A stretch of 64,000 bases of DNA from a virus: positions 58,609-122,608 of IMG/VR virus record IMGVR_UViG_3300032213_003338; one strand, 5' to 3'. Below are positions 16,405-25,422 of the stretch, in pieces. Position 1 is the stretch's first letter. Every line of letters starts with the position of its first letter. The notes under the pieces were generated by a model that was not told the origin of the DNA, searched no databases, and saw nothing but the letters and a program-made list of their open reading frames with translations. The position numbers and the translations under genes are program-made.

Positions 16405-17381
16405 GCACAAAACCACTTGCAGTTGAAGATTTTTTAATTCCGGCAGATTTGCTTCGTGAAGAAGAAGGTCGTGTTTTTAGAACAACGATATCTCTTGATA
16501 TTGCTCTTTCTGGCGGAATACCAGAAGGAACTAGCGTTTTGCTAAGTGGAAAGCCGAAGGTTGGAAAAACAACATTGGCTCTTCATTACGTCCAACAATG
16601 TCACCGTAAGGACCCATCGAAGAAAGTGTTTTTCTTTGACGTAGAAGGTCGTCTTCGTACCGAACTCATTTCTTGTTTTCCAGACATCAATAAAGAAAGT
16701 CTCAATATAGTGAGATCAAACTCAAGCAAAATCTTGAGTGCCGAAGACTATTTGAATCTTATCTTTCAAACACTCAAAGACAATGAACACTCTATTTGTA
16801 TACTTGACTCAATCGCGGCACTGTGTCCAGAGGGCGAGTTGTCTTCTAACATTGGTGATTCTGTTAAGATGGCTGGAACCGCGACTCTTATGTACAAGAT
16901 ATTCCGAAGAGTCAGCCAAATCCTTCCTGTCACCCACAGCACATTCATAGCACTGACTCACATGATTGCCAATCCAAACCCTGGACCCGGTAAAAAAAGC
17001 GCAACAGTTGGTGGTAATGCACCCCAATATGGCGCGTCTGTTTGGCTGGAAGCCGCTTGGAAGCAGGACATAAATGATTCGGCAAATAAAACAATTGGGC
17101 AAAATGCTCACTTTAATGTTATTGCTTCTGCCCTTGGTGCACCAGGCTCAGAAGTAACCGTTCCTATTATTTATGGTCGTGGCGTTGACGAGCATATGGA
17201 TCTTTTTAACATTTGTTGTGAGCTTGGACTAATACAGAAAGCTGGTGCCTGGTATAGTATTGGTGGCTCTAAAGAAAAAATTCAGGGCCAACTTGCCGTA
17301 GTAGAGCTTTTAAAGAAAGATGAAAAACTTTATAGCTCACTTCTATCTCAGGTAGAAACGATGGCAATGCCATGCAAGTGA
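16401..17381 (+). CDS. recA: RecA/UvsX-like recombinase
   Basis: This 326-residue ATPase drives strand exchange in recombination-dependent replication and repair. Walker A is GKPKVGKTT (50-58). The Walker B strand is SICILDSIAAL (near 133-143), followed by the RecA-type HMIANPNPGPGKKSATVGG region (two segments). It is close to phage and bacterial RecA core length. A basic C-terminal extension is lacking. The neighbouring SSB, annealing-protein candidate and nucleases support a recombination role. Confidence 0.88.
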   Translation: MSTKPLAVEDFLIPADLLREEEGRVFRTTISLDIALSGGIPEGTSVLLSGKPKVGKTTLALHYVQQCHRKDPSKKVFFFDVEGRLRTELISCFPDINKESLNIVRSNSSKILSAEDYLNLIFQTLKDNEHSICILDSIAALCPEGELSSNIGDSVKMAGTATLMYKIFRRVSQILPVTHSTFIALTHMIANPNPGPGKKSATVGGNAPQYGASVWLEAAWKQDINDSANKTIGQNAHFNVIASALGAPGSEVTVPIIYGRGVDEHMDLFNICCELGLIQKAGAWYSIGGSKEKIQGQLAVVELLKKDEKLYSSLLSQVETMAMPCK

Positions 17382-17791
17382 TTTCAGTAAATAACCCTAT
17401 TAAAAAAATAACATGGGACCTTCGTAAAGGGGTCTGGCCAATGAAAAGCAAGGCGGCTTGCCGATCAAAGATTCAATATGCAATTGGCCAAATGATACTA
17501 GCCAAATACCCTTTAGATCCAATCCTAGAAGATATTACAATACCAGACACAAGACTTTCACTTGATTTTTATTTGCCTCAACGAAAAATTGCTTTTGAGA
17601 TACAGGGTGAGCAGCACACAGAAATGAATCCGTTTTTTCATGAAACAGTTGCTGACTTTGAAGAACAGAAACATAGGGACTCTCTTAAGGAATTATTTTG
17701 CGAATTAAATAACATACAGCTTGTGAAGCTACACTCTTTAAAGGAAGCTGAGGCGTATTTTGGAATCCCAAAATCTAATGGATCGGTCTGA
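17372..17791 (+). CDS. PD-(D/E)XK endonuclease (Vsr-like fold)
   Basis: This 139-residue protein has a helical N-terminus (KAACRSKIQYAIGQ), then LSLDFYLPQRKIAFEIQGEQH. The Asp and the E-x-Q of this segment form the PD-(D/E)XK core used by Vsr and restriction-like nucleases. Next comes F..Q..RD..K, and an IQLVKL strand. Phages use such enzymes for junction cleavage, repair or self-spread; the substrate here is unknown. It overlaps recA by 10 bases. Confidence 0.68.
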   Translation: MQVISVNNPIKKITWDLRKGVWPMKSKAACRSKIQYAIGQMILAKYPLDPILEDITIPDTRLSLDFYLPQRKIAFEIQGEQHTEMNPFFHETVADFEEQKHRDSLKELFCELNNIQLVKLHSLKEAEAYFGIPKSNGSV

Positions 17792-18245
17792 GATTCAAAA
17801 AAAGATGGCTGAGTTCCGCGACAGATTTAAGTTTGCGGCAGTCATGGTTCCGCCAGAGGTCGATAGGCTTCTTGGCATGACGAGGGATTATTTGAAATCT
17901 GCGAATAGGGAAGATCTTGCAATTGACTGTATAAGGCTTTCTCAGTATGGGCTTTATATTAAAACTGAGGCAAATAGACTTCGTGCAAATATTTCTTGGT
18001 GCGATGCAAATATTAACTCTATTGTCGGCCGAGAGCTACCAAACACAAACGGTTACGGTATAGCTGAAAAGTCACTTGTAATTAAACGTAATGATCCAGT
18101 CGCAAAGGAGCTTGAGTCAATAAAAACACTCTGCGAGGTTCAACTAAAAACAATTGAGGACATAGACAAGAAAATTGAGTTTATGGCTTCATCTATAAAA
18201 AATCTTTGTTTTGAAAAGAGAGGAATAACAAATGAAAGATCTTAA
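17778..18245 (+). CDS. Hypothetical helical protein
   Basis: This 155-residue helical protein (SEIQKKMAEFRDRFKFAA, KTIEDIDKKIEFMASSIK) probably forms a coiled coil. ATG 17778 overlaps the nuclease stop by 14 bases; an in-frame TTG at 17760 is an alternative. No known family. Context suggests a recombination or replication accessory. Confidence 0.5.
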   Translation: MDRSEIQKKMAEFRDRFKFAAVMVPPEVDRLLGMTRDYLKSANREDLAIDCIRLSQYGLYIKTEANRLRANISWCDANINSIVGRELPNTNGYGIAEKSLVIKRNDPVAKELESIKTLCEVQLKTIEDIDKKIEFMASSIKNLCFEKRGITNERS

Positions 18246-18723
18246 AGGTTTTCTGCAAAAGGCAATCATTACAAATGACATGGAGTCTGTCCGCGAGTTT
18301 TATACCACAATATTTGGGGAAACCGCCCCAATAAGTATTGTGCAGCAAGGCTCCAATATTGACACCCAAAAAATTGAGGCTATTAAAAAAATACTTCTTG
18401 AAGATATTATTGAAGATCGTGGCTACGAGTATGATACTCAATCTCAAGAACAAGGCGAGGACGAAGAAGAGACTAAGTCTGGTGATCAGAGATTTATATC
18501 AAGTAAAGAATTTGAGCTGCCAGAAGATGCATTGCCGCATTACCAAGACGAGGTTAAAAAGCTTAGTGCTAGAAAAAAGCATTATCGTGATGCCTATAAG
18601 CCAAACATGAAAAAGTGCGAGGTTTGTGCTACAACATTTGATTTCAACAAAGAGTATCCGGCTGGTATGCTACAATCTGATAACTCGATCAAGATAAAGT
18701 GCAATAAATGCAGAGCAAAGTAA
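18232..18723 (+). CDS. Hypothetical protein with C-terminal zinc ribbon
   Basis: 163 residues: an N-terminal helical half, an acidic linker (EQGEDEEETKSGD), and a C-terminal CEVCATTFDF...CNKC pair, a CxxC-CxxC zinc ribbon. It sits directly before the helicase gene, which it overlaps by 16 bases. A helicase-loader or replication accessory role is possible but not shown by any motif. Confidence 0.55.
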   Translation: MKDLKGFLQKAIITNDMESVREFYTTIFGETAPISIVQQGSNIDTQKIEAIKKILLEDIIEDRGYEYDTQSQEQGEDEEETKSGDQRFISSKEFELPEDALPHYQDEVKKLSARKKHYRDAYKPNMKKCEVCATTFDFNKEYPAGMLQSDNSIKIKCNKCRAK

Positions 18724-20147
18724 AATCTTACAACCAATCTGTCTGTGAAGAAAGCTTGATATCATGCGCCATGAACAGTGGCGCTGATGTTATTTATTCA
18801 AGCGATATTTCTATTTGCGATTCCGATTTTGGTAATCCGCTTCTTAGCAAATGTTTTTTTGCAATTGCGGCGCTGGCTGAATCTGGAAATTCAGGTAAGA
18901 TTAGTCCGCAGCTTTTAGTCTCTGAGATATCAAAGACTGGGCAGGTTTCAACGAAGGATTCTGATTCTATATACGCAATTCAAGCTATAGAGTCTGAGAG
19001 AAATGATTATCAGCATTTCGCAAGACAAGTGAAATTTTGGAGTCTTTGTCGTTCCCTAAAGAAAAAACTTGAGTCTGGAATAAAGTCCATTGGAGATTTG
19101 AGTGGCTCAGAAAGCATAGTTGATGTCGCATCAGCTGTTGAGTCATCTGTATTTGAGTTTATTCCTGAGGTTACTAATGAAAATGACCTGGTTCAGATTG
19201 GTCAATTTGCAGAAGGCCACATAAAATATCTTGCTGAAAATCCAGTAAAGTCAGCGGGTATTCCTACAGGATATCCACGCTATGATCAAACAATAGGTGG
19301 TGGGTATCGACGCGGGACAGTTAATGTTGTTGGAGCAAGACCAAAAGTTGGTAAGAGCACCTTTTGTCTTAATGTGGCAGCAAATATGGCAAAACAGGGA
19401 ATCCCCGTTCTGTATCTTGACACAGAAATGAAAAAGGAAACACAGTCCGTCAAATGGGTTTCCCTTCACTCTGGTGTTGACCAGCAATCAATTGAAACTG
19501 GTCAGTTTTCGCAAAAGGAAAACTTAAAGTTCTCTATTGACCAGGCACTGTCTTCTATTAAGAAAATGCCATTTTATCACATTAGCATTGCTGGTAAAAA
19601 GCCGGAAGAAATAATGTCGATAGCTCGCCGCTGGATTTCCTCTGTTGTTGGTCGTGATGAAGGCGGAAACACAAAAGACTGCCTGATAATGCTTGACTAT
19701 TTGAAGACTATGGATCTTGCTGACGTTGGAGATTTCCAAGAGTACCAATACCTTGGAGACTTCATCACTAAGCTTCATAACTTTGCTGTTAAAAATGACG
19801 TTCCGGTTCTTGCAACAGTACAGCTTAATCGTGACGGAATTAGCAAAGAAGACAGTAGCGTTGTTTCTGGAAGCGATAGAATCTTGTGGCTTTGCTCTAG
19901 CCTTGCTTATCTTAAAAAGAAAACAGATGAGGATGTTGCTGCTGGAGACAGCAAAACAAACGGTGACAGAAAGCTAATTGTGATAGATACTAGATACGGT
20001 GGAGGAATGGACGCCTCATCAGAATACATAAATATTGTATCCAATCTAGAAAGATCAGAAATGATCGAAGGTAAGTTTAATTTTGAGATACTAGAATCAA
20101 CAAATAACATTGACCAAAATGATGACGAAGACGATATTGAATTCTGA
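18708..20147 (+). CDS. dnaB: DnaB-family replicative helicase
   Basis: This 479-residue hexameric 5'-3' helicase unwinds DNA at the fork. The N-terminal about 150 residues are the DnaB N-domain-like part. The RecA-like motor has GARPKVGKST (209-218, Walker A), LYLDTEMKKE (motif 1a), CLIMLDYLKTM (Walker B) and VPVLATVQLNRDG (motif 3). An Asp/Glu tail (QNDDEDDIEF) ends the protein. It is followed, with a 29-base overlap, by the primase, as in many phages where helicase and primase act together. Confidence 0.9.
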   Translation: MQSKVKSYNQSVCEESLISCAMNSGADVIYSSDISICDSDFGNPLLSKCFFAIAALAESGNSGKISPQLLVSEISKTGQVSTKDSDSIYAIQAIESERNDYQHFARQVKFWSLCRSLKKKLESGIKSIGDLSGSESIVDVASAVESSVFEFIPEVTNENDLVQIGQFAEGHIKYLAENPVKSAGIPTGYPRYDQTIGGGYRRGTVNVVGARPKVGKSTFCLNVAANMAKQGIPVLYLDTEMKKETQSVKWVSLHSGVDQQSIETGQFSQKENLKFSIDQALSSIKKMPFYHISIAGKKPEEIMSIARRWISSVVGRDEGGNTKDCLIMLDYLKTMDLADVGDFQEYQYLGDFITKLHNFAVKNDVPVLATVQLNRDGISKEDSSVVSGSDRILWLCSSLAYLKKKTDEDVAAGDSKTNGDRKLIVIDTRYGGGMDASSEYINIVSNLERSEMIEGKFNFEILESTNNIDQNDDEDDIEF

Positions 20148-21156
20148 AGAGATAAAAATCTTCAAAAAGATTGCCTGCGAGAGTGACTACAAAATTTTGC
20201 AGGCTCTTGGTTTTGAATTCAATGGAAACTCTTCTGTTCAACAAGAATGCCCAGTGCACGGCGGTGACAACCCAACAGCTTTTAGTTATCATTTTGGAAA
20301 ATGCTGCTGGTCTTGCTTTACTCACGGATGTCATCAAAAATATGGCAATGACATTATTGGTCTTGTTCGTGGACTTAAGCAAATAAGTTTCTCTGAAGCA
20401 ATAGAGTGGATACAATCAGTGATAGAATCTGATGACTTTGCTGATTCTGTAATAACAAGAAACCGTCAAGAAATCGCAAAAAACAAAGTTATATCAGATG
20501 GCAGACTCTCAAAACTAGATAAATGTCATCAGTTTATAAAGTCAAGAGGTTTCACTGAGGAGATTTGTGAATTTTTTGAAGCTGGAGTTTCTTTGAACGG
20601 AAAGACGTATCACCACAGGTTGATGATTCCAATTAGGAATATCGACGGTGATTTAGTTGGCATAACAGGACGTTCAATATTTGAAAAAAATACATTGGGC
20701 TGGTACTTTCCAGAAAAATTTACAATAGACGAGGCGTATAGAAAGCTTTACGCAAAGTGGAGACACTACCCAAAGGGTTTCAATAAGTCAATTGAGATTT
20801 ATAATATCAATAATGCTTTAGAGGAAATTAAAGCTACTGGTCTTGCCATCATCGTTGAAGGTCCATTTGATTGCTGGAGAATGCATATGTACGGAATAAA
20901 AAATGTTGTTGGTGTAATGGGTTCTTCAATGTCTAATAGGCAGGCAGAGCTTCTTCAATCTATTGGGGCAAAGAAGCTTGGTCTTATGCTTGATTCAGAT
21001 GATGCCGGAATAAAAGCTGCTTCAAAAATAAAATCGCTGTTTAATTCACGATTCTCAATATCTAAAATTCTTACCGACAATAAAGATCCGGATATGCTAT
21101 CTTTGGAAGAGTTTAATCATAGCGTCCTACCTCAGATACAGGTTTTATCAAAATGA
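20119..21156 (+). CDS. DnaG-like primase
   Basis: This 345-residue protein makes RNA primers. The N-terminal zinc-binding domain has CPVHGGDNPTAF and CCWSCFTHGC. The TOPRIM catalytic core has LAIIVEGPFDCWRMHMYG and LGLMLDSDDAGIKAA, giving the Glu and DxD metal ligands. It lacks the long DnaG C-terminal helicase-binding region, so it is compact. Tandem ATGs at 20119/20122 are the likely start; a TTG at 20110 is also in frame. It overlaps dnaB and the kinase gene. Confidence 0.85.
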   Translation: MMTKTILNSEEIKIFKKIACESDYKILQALGFEFNGNSSVQQECPVHGGDNPTAFSYHFGKCCWSCFTHGCHQKYGNDIIGLVRGLKQISFSEAIEWIQSVIESDDFADSVITRNRQEIAKNKVISDGRLSKLDKCHQFIKSRGFTEEICEFFEAGVSLNGKTYHHRLMIPIRNIDGDLVGITGRSIFEKNTLGWYFPEKFTIDEAYRKLYAKWRHYPKGFNKSIEIYNINNALEEIKATGLAIIVEGPFDCWRMHMYGIKNVVGVMGSSMSNRQAELLQSIGAKKLGLMLDSDDAGIKAASKIKSLFNSRFSISKILTDNKDPDMLSLEEFNHSVLPQIQVLSK

Positions 21157-21791
21157 AGACACAAATAATTATAATGACAGGAAAAGCACAAAGCGGAAAA
21201 GACACCGCTTGCTCCTATGTGCGTGGCTTTTTAAAAGAACATGGATACTCTTCTAAGGTTTATCCATTTGCAGACGCTTTAAAGCAAGTATGCATAAATG
21301 TTTTAGGTCTTGAATATAATCAATGCTGGGGTGAAAACTCTGACAAAAACACAAAAACAAGATTTAAATGGTGCGATTTGCCAATGTGCAGTACTGATAT
21401 CGCAATGATAATGCAAAATAAACCAGGATCAAGATGCGACGATTACATGACAGCTAGAGATGTTATGCAGGTTTTCGGCACAAACATCTTTAGAAAATTT
21501 TATCAAGACTGTTGGGTACAGGCAACAATTAAAAAAATAAAAGAAGAGAGCCTAGACTTTGCTCTTATATCAGACGCAAGATTTCCAAATGAAATCAACT
21601 ACGCTACTTTTTACGAGCCTATAGTAATTAAATTTACAAGAAACCCCCTAAATAATCAGCACGAAAGCGAAACCGCTCTTGATAGTTACGATTTTAGTAA
21701 TATAAAAAAATTTCATACTATCAAAAATGACGATATGGACATGGATGAGAAGAATGATTCCATCAAGTCAATACTGAGTCTATATATATGA
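21153..21791 (+). CDS. Deoxynucleoside monophosphate kinase
   Basis: This 212-residue P-loop kinase phosphorylates dNMPs to dNDPs, as T4 gp1 does. Visible are the P-loop GKAQSGKDT (10-18), the family block MTARDVMQVFGTNIFR followed by DCWV, and the ISDARFPNE segment. It serves nucleotide supply along with NrdJ and Dut. ATGA overlaps join it to the primase and the next gene. Confidence 0.85.
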   Translation: MKTQIIIMTGKAQSGKDTACSYVRGFLKEHGYSSKVYPFADALKQVCINVLGLEYNQCWGENSDKNTKTRFKWCDLPMCSTDIAMIMQNKPGSRCDDYMTARDVMQVFGTNIFRKFYQDCWVQATIKKIKEESLDFALISDARFPNEINYATFYEPIVIKFTRNPLNNQHESETALDSYDFSNIKKFHTIKNDDMDMDEKNDSIKSILSLYI

Positions 21792-22243
21792 TTATTGGCA
21801 TAAAAGCTGAAGCCGTAAATTTTAACGGAGCATACGACCTCAATGATCCGGCTAGGCTTTTTGTTAGAAATCAAATTGTTTCACATCTGAATTCTATAGA
21901 GGTTGATGGCTCAATCTGCGTATCAAGAGCCTCAATAGGTTTTGAACTTGATTTTATATACGCATGCCAAGAAAGCGAAATACCATATATAATTTATATA
22001 CCATTTAAAGGTATAGAAGAAAGATGGCCACCTCAAATACAAAAAATTTACAGGGAAGTTCTTAAGCTTTCAAAACAAAAATTTGTAAAAAATGGTGGAG
22101 GTTACTCTCCAAAAAAGATAAAATCTACTCAGGACTTTATAGAGTCAACATCAAATGCTCTTGTTGTTGTAAAAAACTCAGAGCGTATATTTAATCAACC
22201 AATTGTCAGGGTTGAAGAAGCCATAGAAAGAGTTACGAAATGA
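21788..22243 (+). CDS. SLOG/YpsA-like protein, degenerate glycine motif
   Basis: This 151-residue protein follows the pattern of DUF1273/YpsA-type SLOG (DprA-like Rossmann) proteins: ICVSRASIGFELDFIYAC, then YIIYIPFKGIEERWP, then STSNALVVVKNS. In typical members the first segment is SGGAxGxD, and here the double glycine is replaced by SRAS. Ligand binding may therefore be lost or changed. Function unknown. Confidence 0.5.
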   Translation: MIIGIKAEAVNFNGAYDLNDPARLFVRNQIVSHLNSIEVDGSICVSRASIGFELDFIYACQESEIPYIIYIPFKGIEERWPPQIQKIYREVLKLSKQKFVKNGGGYSPKKIKSTQDFIESTSNALVVVKNSERIFNQPIVRVEEAIERVTK

Positions 22244-23238
22244 ATATTCAGTATTTAAGAGCGTCTTCAATAAAAACCTACGAAGGATGCCAGTTTCAGT
22301 TTTTCCTTGATTCAATACTTGAAATACCAAGCGGCTCTGGTAAAAAGGCTCTTCTTGGTACGATTGTGCATCACGTACTTGAAATAATGGCAAAGGCCAC
22401 AAAACTTGGCCACAAAGATGGCCCTCTGCTTGATCACGTGTTTTTGCTAGATGTATGCTGGAAGCGATACAAGGCAGAAAACGCCGGAAGAATTGAGTTG
22501 GCTGATGGTGCTGACAAAAGGTTTTGCCTTAAGTCTATTGAAAAGGTTCTTGGCACAAAGTACGACCCAAGAAATCTAAAGGTTCTGCACACAGAGCGTC
22601 AATTCAGAATTCCTCTAACAATGCCAGGTTTTACTTTTGAGTATTACGATGTGCTTAGCAAAAAAACCACTTCTGGAAACTACGAGATTCGAGGAACAAT
22701 CGACCTAATAACTAAGGTTGACGACGACACACTAGAGATAGTTGACTGGAAGACTGGATCAAGAAAATCATGGGAAACAGGAGAGCTTAAAGAATATGAT
22801 TATTTTGCAAGCAAGGATATACAGCTGCGAATGTATGATTTGGCTGTATCAATGTTGTACCCGCAGTACAAGACTAGGCTGCTTACAATACACTTTGTAA
22901 ATGATGGTGGGCCTTTTACCGTATGCTTTGATGATGACCAAAGAAAAGAAACTTTGTCAATTATTAAAGAGCATTTTAATACGATAAAGGGAAATCATTT
23001 ACCAACCAGAATTAAAGAGGTTAATGGTTCGCAGGCATGGAAATGCAAGACAACATGCCATTTTGGAAAGACAAAAACCTCAAACGGCTGCAGCGTATGT
23101 GATAATGTTTTTAACTACCTTGTGGCTAATGGAATTGATAAAACTATACTGAGAGTCGGAGAGGTTCGCAAAACAAAGGCTGAAGAAAAAGCGCTTAAGA
23201 CATCCGATAGACGAAACACTTTTAAAGACGACCAATGA
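22240..23238 (+). CDS. Cas4/RecB-like PD-(D/E)XK exonuclease with cysteine cluster
   Basis: This 332-residue nuclease has the RecB-family motifs: LRASSIKTYEGCQFQFFL, GTIVHHVLE (His), RGTIDLI (Asp), LEIVDWKTG (D-x-K) and QLRMYDLA (Q-x3-Y). Cys17 in the first motif plus three or four cysteines near 270-287 (CKTTC, GCSVC) match the Fe-S cluster layout of Cas4 and AddB. It probably resects or trims DNA ends in replication or recombination. It overlaps the polymerase gene by ATGA. Confidence 0.8.
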   Translation: MNIQYLRASSIKTYEGCQFQFFLDSILEIPSGSGKKALLGTIVHHVLEIMAKATKLGHKDGPLLDHVFLLDVCWKRYKAENAGRIELADGADKRFCLKSIEKVLGTKYDPRNLKVLHTERQFRIPLTMPGFTFEYYDVLSKKTTSGNYEIRGTIDLITKVDDDTLEIVDWKTGSRKSWETGELKEYDYFASKDIQLRMYDLAVSMLYPQYKTRLLTIHFVNDGGPFTVCFDDDQRKETLSIIKEHFNTIKGNHLPTRIKEVNGSQAWKCKTTCHFGKTKTSNGCSVCDNVFNYLVANGIDKTILRVGEVRKTKAEEKALKTSDRRNTFKDDQ

Positions 23239-25118
23239 GTTATATTCCTGTTCATGTACACACCGCGTGGTCACTTCTAGATAGCGTTGTAACAATTGAC
23301 TCTCTTGTGGCAAAGAGCAAGGAGTATGGCATTCCAGCACTATGCATGACGGACCATAACAACATTAAGGGTGTTGTTCCATTCTTCAAAGAATGCAAGT
23401 CATTCGGAATAAAACCAATAATTGGCGTTGAGCTAGACACTTATAATGGTGAAAATTTTGTAGGGAGAATAACACTTCTTGCAAAAAATAAAGTAGGTTA
23501 TAAGAATATAGTTAAGCTTGTTTCTATGGCTCGCACAAAAGAAGCCCTTTCTTTTAATGGAATGCCTAGAACACAAGTAGAGTCACTGTATCCATATAAA
23601 GCTGGTCTTATCTGTCTCGTTGGCGATCTTAAAAGCCAAATTTATTCAAGCGCTTTTGTAAACCACGAAATGGCTTACTCAAGCGACTCTGTTGAAGAGT
23701 GCGAAACACTCCTGCACAAAGACTGGAAGTCTCGCATTGAAAAAGTGCTAGATAACTATAAGAAGATATACGAAAACGTATTTTTATTTTATGATGTCAG
23801 TCTTCTGCCAGCCCATCTTGTCCTTGGCAAAAGAATAAGCGAGACTTTTGAAGATGCGCTGCCTTCGCATAATATTCACTATCTTAATAAAGAAGATCTG
23901 GAGCTTCACGAGCTTTTAACAAAGGCAAAGGAAGATGGCGGGTCTTGCTGCGAGGCAATGAACGATTCTCGCATATTTGACAAGCGATGGTCTCGTGGAT
24001 ATCTGTCAAAGGATATTAAGCGAGGAGAAAAAACACTAAAGCTTTTAGATCTTATTGAAGACTACTCAATTCAAGAGCGCCCAATTCTTGCAAGCTTTAA
24101 AATTGGAGATCACAAAATAGTTGATCCACATGAGCATCTGCGCGGACTTTGCAGATCTGGTTTTAAATCAACTGGTCTACTTGAAGAGTTTAAGCAAGAC
24201 CCATCTCTTAAAGAAGCTTATGTAAAAAGAATACAACACGAACTTGAGGTATTCAAGCAAGCAGGAATGTCTGCCTATTTTCTCATTGTTCATGATATTA
24301 TAAATAGCTTGCGATCAAAAGGTGTTCCAGCTGATATCAGAGGTTCCTCTTCTGGATGCATGATATCTTACCTTATAGGAATTTCTTCCGTTGATCCAAT
24401 GCGTCCAGATCCGACACTTGGTTATGATCCAGGAAGAGAGCTTCCATTCGAAAGATTTTACAATGAAGGTAGAAACACAAAAGATAACGTATCTTTACCA
24501 GATATCGATATGGACGTACCACCGTCTTTTAGAGAACTGCTTATTGAATACATTAGCGAAAAATATGGAAATGACTGTGTTGGCCACATTATTACTCACT
24601 CAAGATTTAAAGGCAGGGGTGCAATAAAAGAGGTTTTTAAACTACTAAAGCCAACGCCTGATTATTTTGATGTATCAAACCAAATTACTAAAAAATTTGC
24701 TGAAGAGGCAAAGATCTCAGACGATCTTGTAGAAATGCAGAAAGAAGACCCATCTTACGGAATTATCCGATGGAACATAGACAATATTAAATCAATTGCT
24801 GAATATTACGAGCAGTTCAAGGAGGCCTTTGACTATGCTTTAAGAATAGAAGAAGTGCCTAGAAATGAGAGCGTACACGCCGCTGGAATTATTATTGCAG
24901 ATCAGCCGCTAAGCAATCTTTTTCCAATGGTATATTCGGAAAAGCTTGACTCAATGGTAATTGATATTGAAGGTGCTGATATAGAATATCTTGGTGGTGT
25001 TAAGTTTGATATACTTGGCGTCACAGCCCTAGAGAAAGTTTTTCAAATACAGCGTATGGTAAACTTTAAACTTAATGAAATTGAATTTGGGGAGTTTTCT
25101 TACTCCTACTATGATTAA
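23235..25118 (+). CDS. dnaE: DNA polymerase III alpha (DnaE), N-terminal half: PHP and palm
   Basis: These 627 residues are the first half of a DnaE-type replicative polymerase. The PHP domain has HVHTAWSLLD and MTDHNN. RGSSSGCMISYLIG is the nucleotide-binding motif of the palm. LPDIDMD (two catalytic Asp) and GGVKFDILG (third catalytic Asp), with RNESVHAAGIIIA between them, complete the palm. The protein stops soon after the third Asp, before fingers, HhH and OB domains. Those are encoded separately at 34417-35961. No intein sequence is visible at the end (GEFSYSYYD). The stop abuts a late promoter box. Confidence 0.92.
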   Translation: MSYIPVHVHTAWSLLDSVVTIDSLVAKSKEYGIPALCMTDHNNIKGVVPFFKECKSFGIKPIIGVELDTYNGENFVGRITLLAKNKVGYKNIVKLVSMARTKEALSFNGMPRTQVESLYPYKAGLICLVGDLKSQIYSSAFVNHEMAYSSDSVEECETLLHKDWKSRIEKVLDNYKKIYENVFLFYDVSLLPAHLVLGKRISETFEDALPSHNIHYLNKEDLELHELLTKAKEDGGSCCEAMNDSRIFDKRWSRGYLSKDIKRGEKTLKLLDLIEDYSIQERPILASFKIGDHKIVDPHEHLRGLCRSGFKSTGLLEEFKQDPSLKEAYVKRIQHELEVFKQAGMSAYFLIVHDIINSLRSKGVPADIRGSSSGCMISYLIGISSVDPMRPDPTLGYDPGRELPFERFYNEGRNTKDNVSLPDIDMDVPPSFRELLIEYISEKYGNDCVGHIITHSRFKGRGAIKEVFKLLKPTPDYFDVSNQITKKFAEEAKISDDLVEMQKEDPSYGIIRWNIDNIKSIAEYYEQFKEAFDYALRIEEVPRNESVHAAGIIIADQPLSNLFPMVYSEKLDSMVIDIEGADIEYLGGVKFDILGVTALEKVFQIQRMVNFKLNEIEFGEFSYSYYD

Positions 25119-25129
25119 GTGTATATATA
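25119..25129 (+). promoter_or_regulatory. Late-type promoter box upstream of a small RNA candidate
   Basis: GTGTATATATA directly follows the polymerase TAA. The next start codon is 106 nt away and a terminator lies between, so the likely product is a short RNA. Confidence 0.55.
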
Positions 25130-25132
25130 GGT

Positions 25133-25214
25133 GATTACGCTATTCGGGCATCTTAGGCCCGTCTGAGTTACGCGTAGTTGCCCATCAGTTCGTAACTGTT
25201 CTGATGGGCTTTTT
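25133..25214 (+). ncRNA. Candidate small structured RNA, about 80 nt
   Basis: Transcription from the box at 25119 should begin near 25133 and stop at the T-run at 25210-25214. The segment contains TACGC (25136-25140) that can pair with GCGTA (25172-25176), enclosing a CGGGC/GCCCG hairpin (25145-25161), and then the terminator hairpin. An alternative pairing GTTACG (25167-25172) with CGTAAC (25191-25196) would compete with both helices, so a switch is conceivable. I do not recognise a known RNA family, and it is not a tRNA. Confidence 0.4.
25180..25214 (+). terminator. Rho-independent terminator
   Basis: GCCCATCAG (25180-25188), 12-nt loop, CTGATGGGC (25201-25209), then TTTTT. The 9-bp stem is perfect. 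It ends the polymerase transcript and the small RNA candidate. Confidence 0.85.
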
Positions 25215-25224
25215 AAGGAATATT

Positions 25225-25422
25225 ATGGACGATATAGACATGCGCGATATGGACCCAAGGCTTGCAAAGGCTATGATAATATTTGGTCTTAAGTTTGCCG
25301 AATACACTAAAGAGATGGACTACGAGCTTTGGAGCAGAGCCATAGATTACGCGAAGACATTTACAAAGGTTGACGGGGTTGAGATTAACTGTGACCCTAG
25401 AGAAAACAATGAATTTCAATAA
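25225..25422 (+). CDS. Small hypothetical protein
   Basis: This 65-residue acidic protein starts MDDIDMRDMDPRLAKAMIIF and includes AEYTKEMDYELWSRA. AAGGA six bases before ATG 25225 supports this start over an in-frame ATG at 25204 inside the terminator stem. No known family. It is the first gene after the terminator. Confidence 0.5.
   Translation: MDDIDMRDMDPRLAKAMIIFGLKFAEYTKEMDYELWSRAIDYAKTFTKVDGVEINCDPRENNEFQ

Noticed and set aside
23235-25118. Split intein at the DnaE break
   Set aside because: The end of the N-half and the start of the C-half show no intein N-terminal Cys/Ser block or C-terminal HN motif, and the break is not at the cyanobacterial split site.
25180-25209. Possible tRNA in the region after the polymerase
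   Set aside because: Although a TTCG loop and stems are present, no cloverleaf, anticodon arm or CCA-type acceptor can be drawn. A small RNA with terminator fits better.
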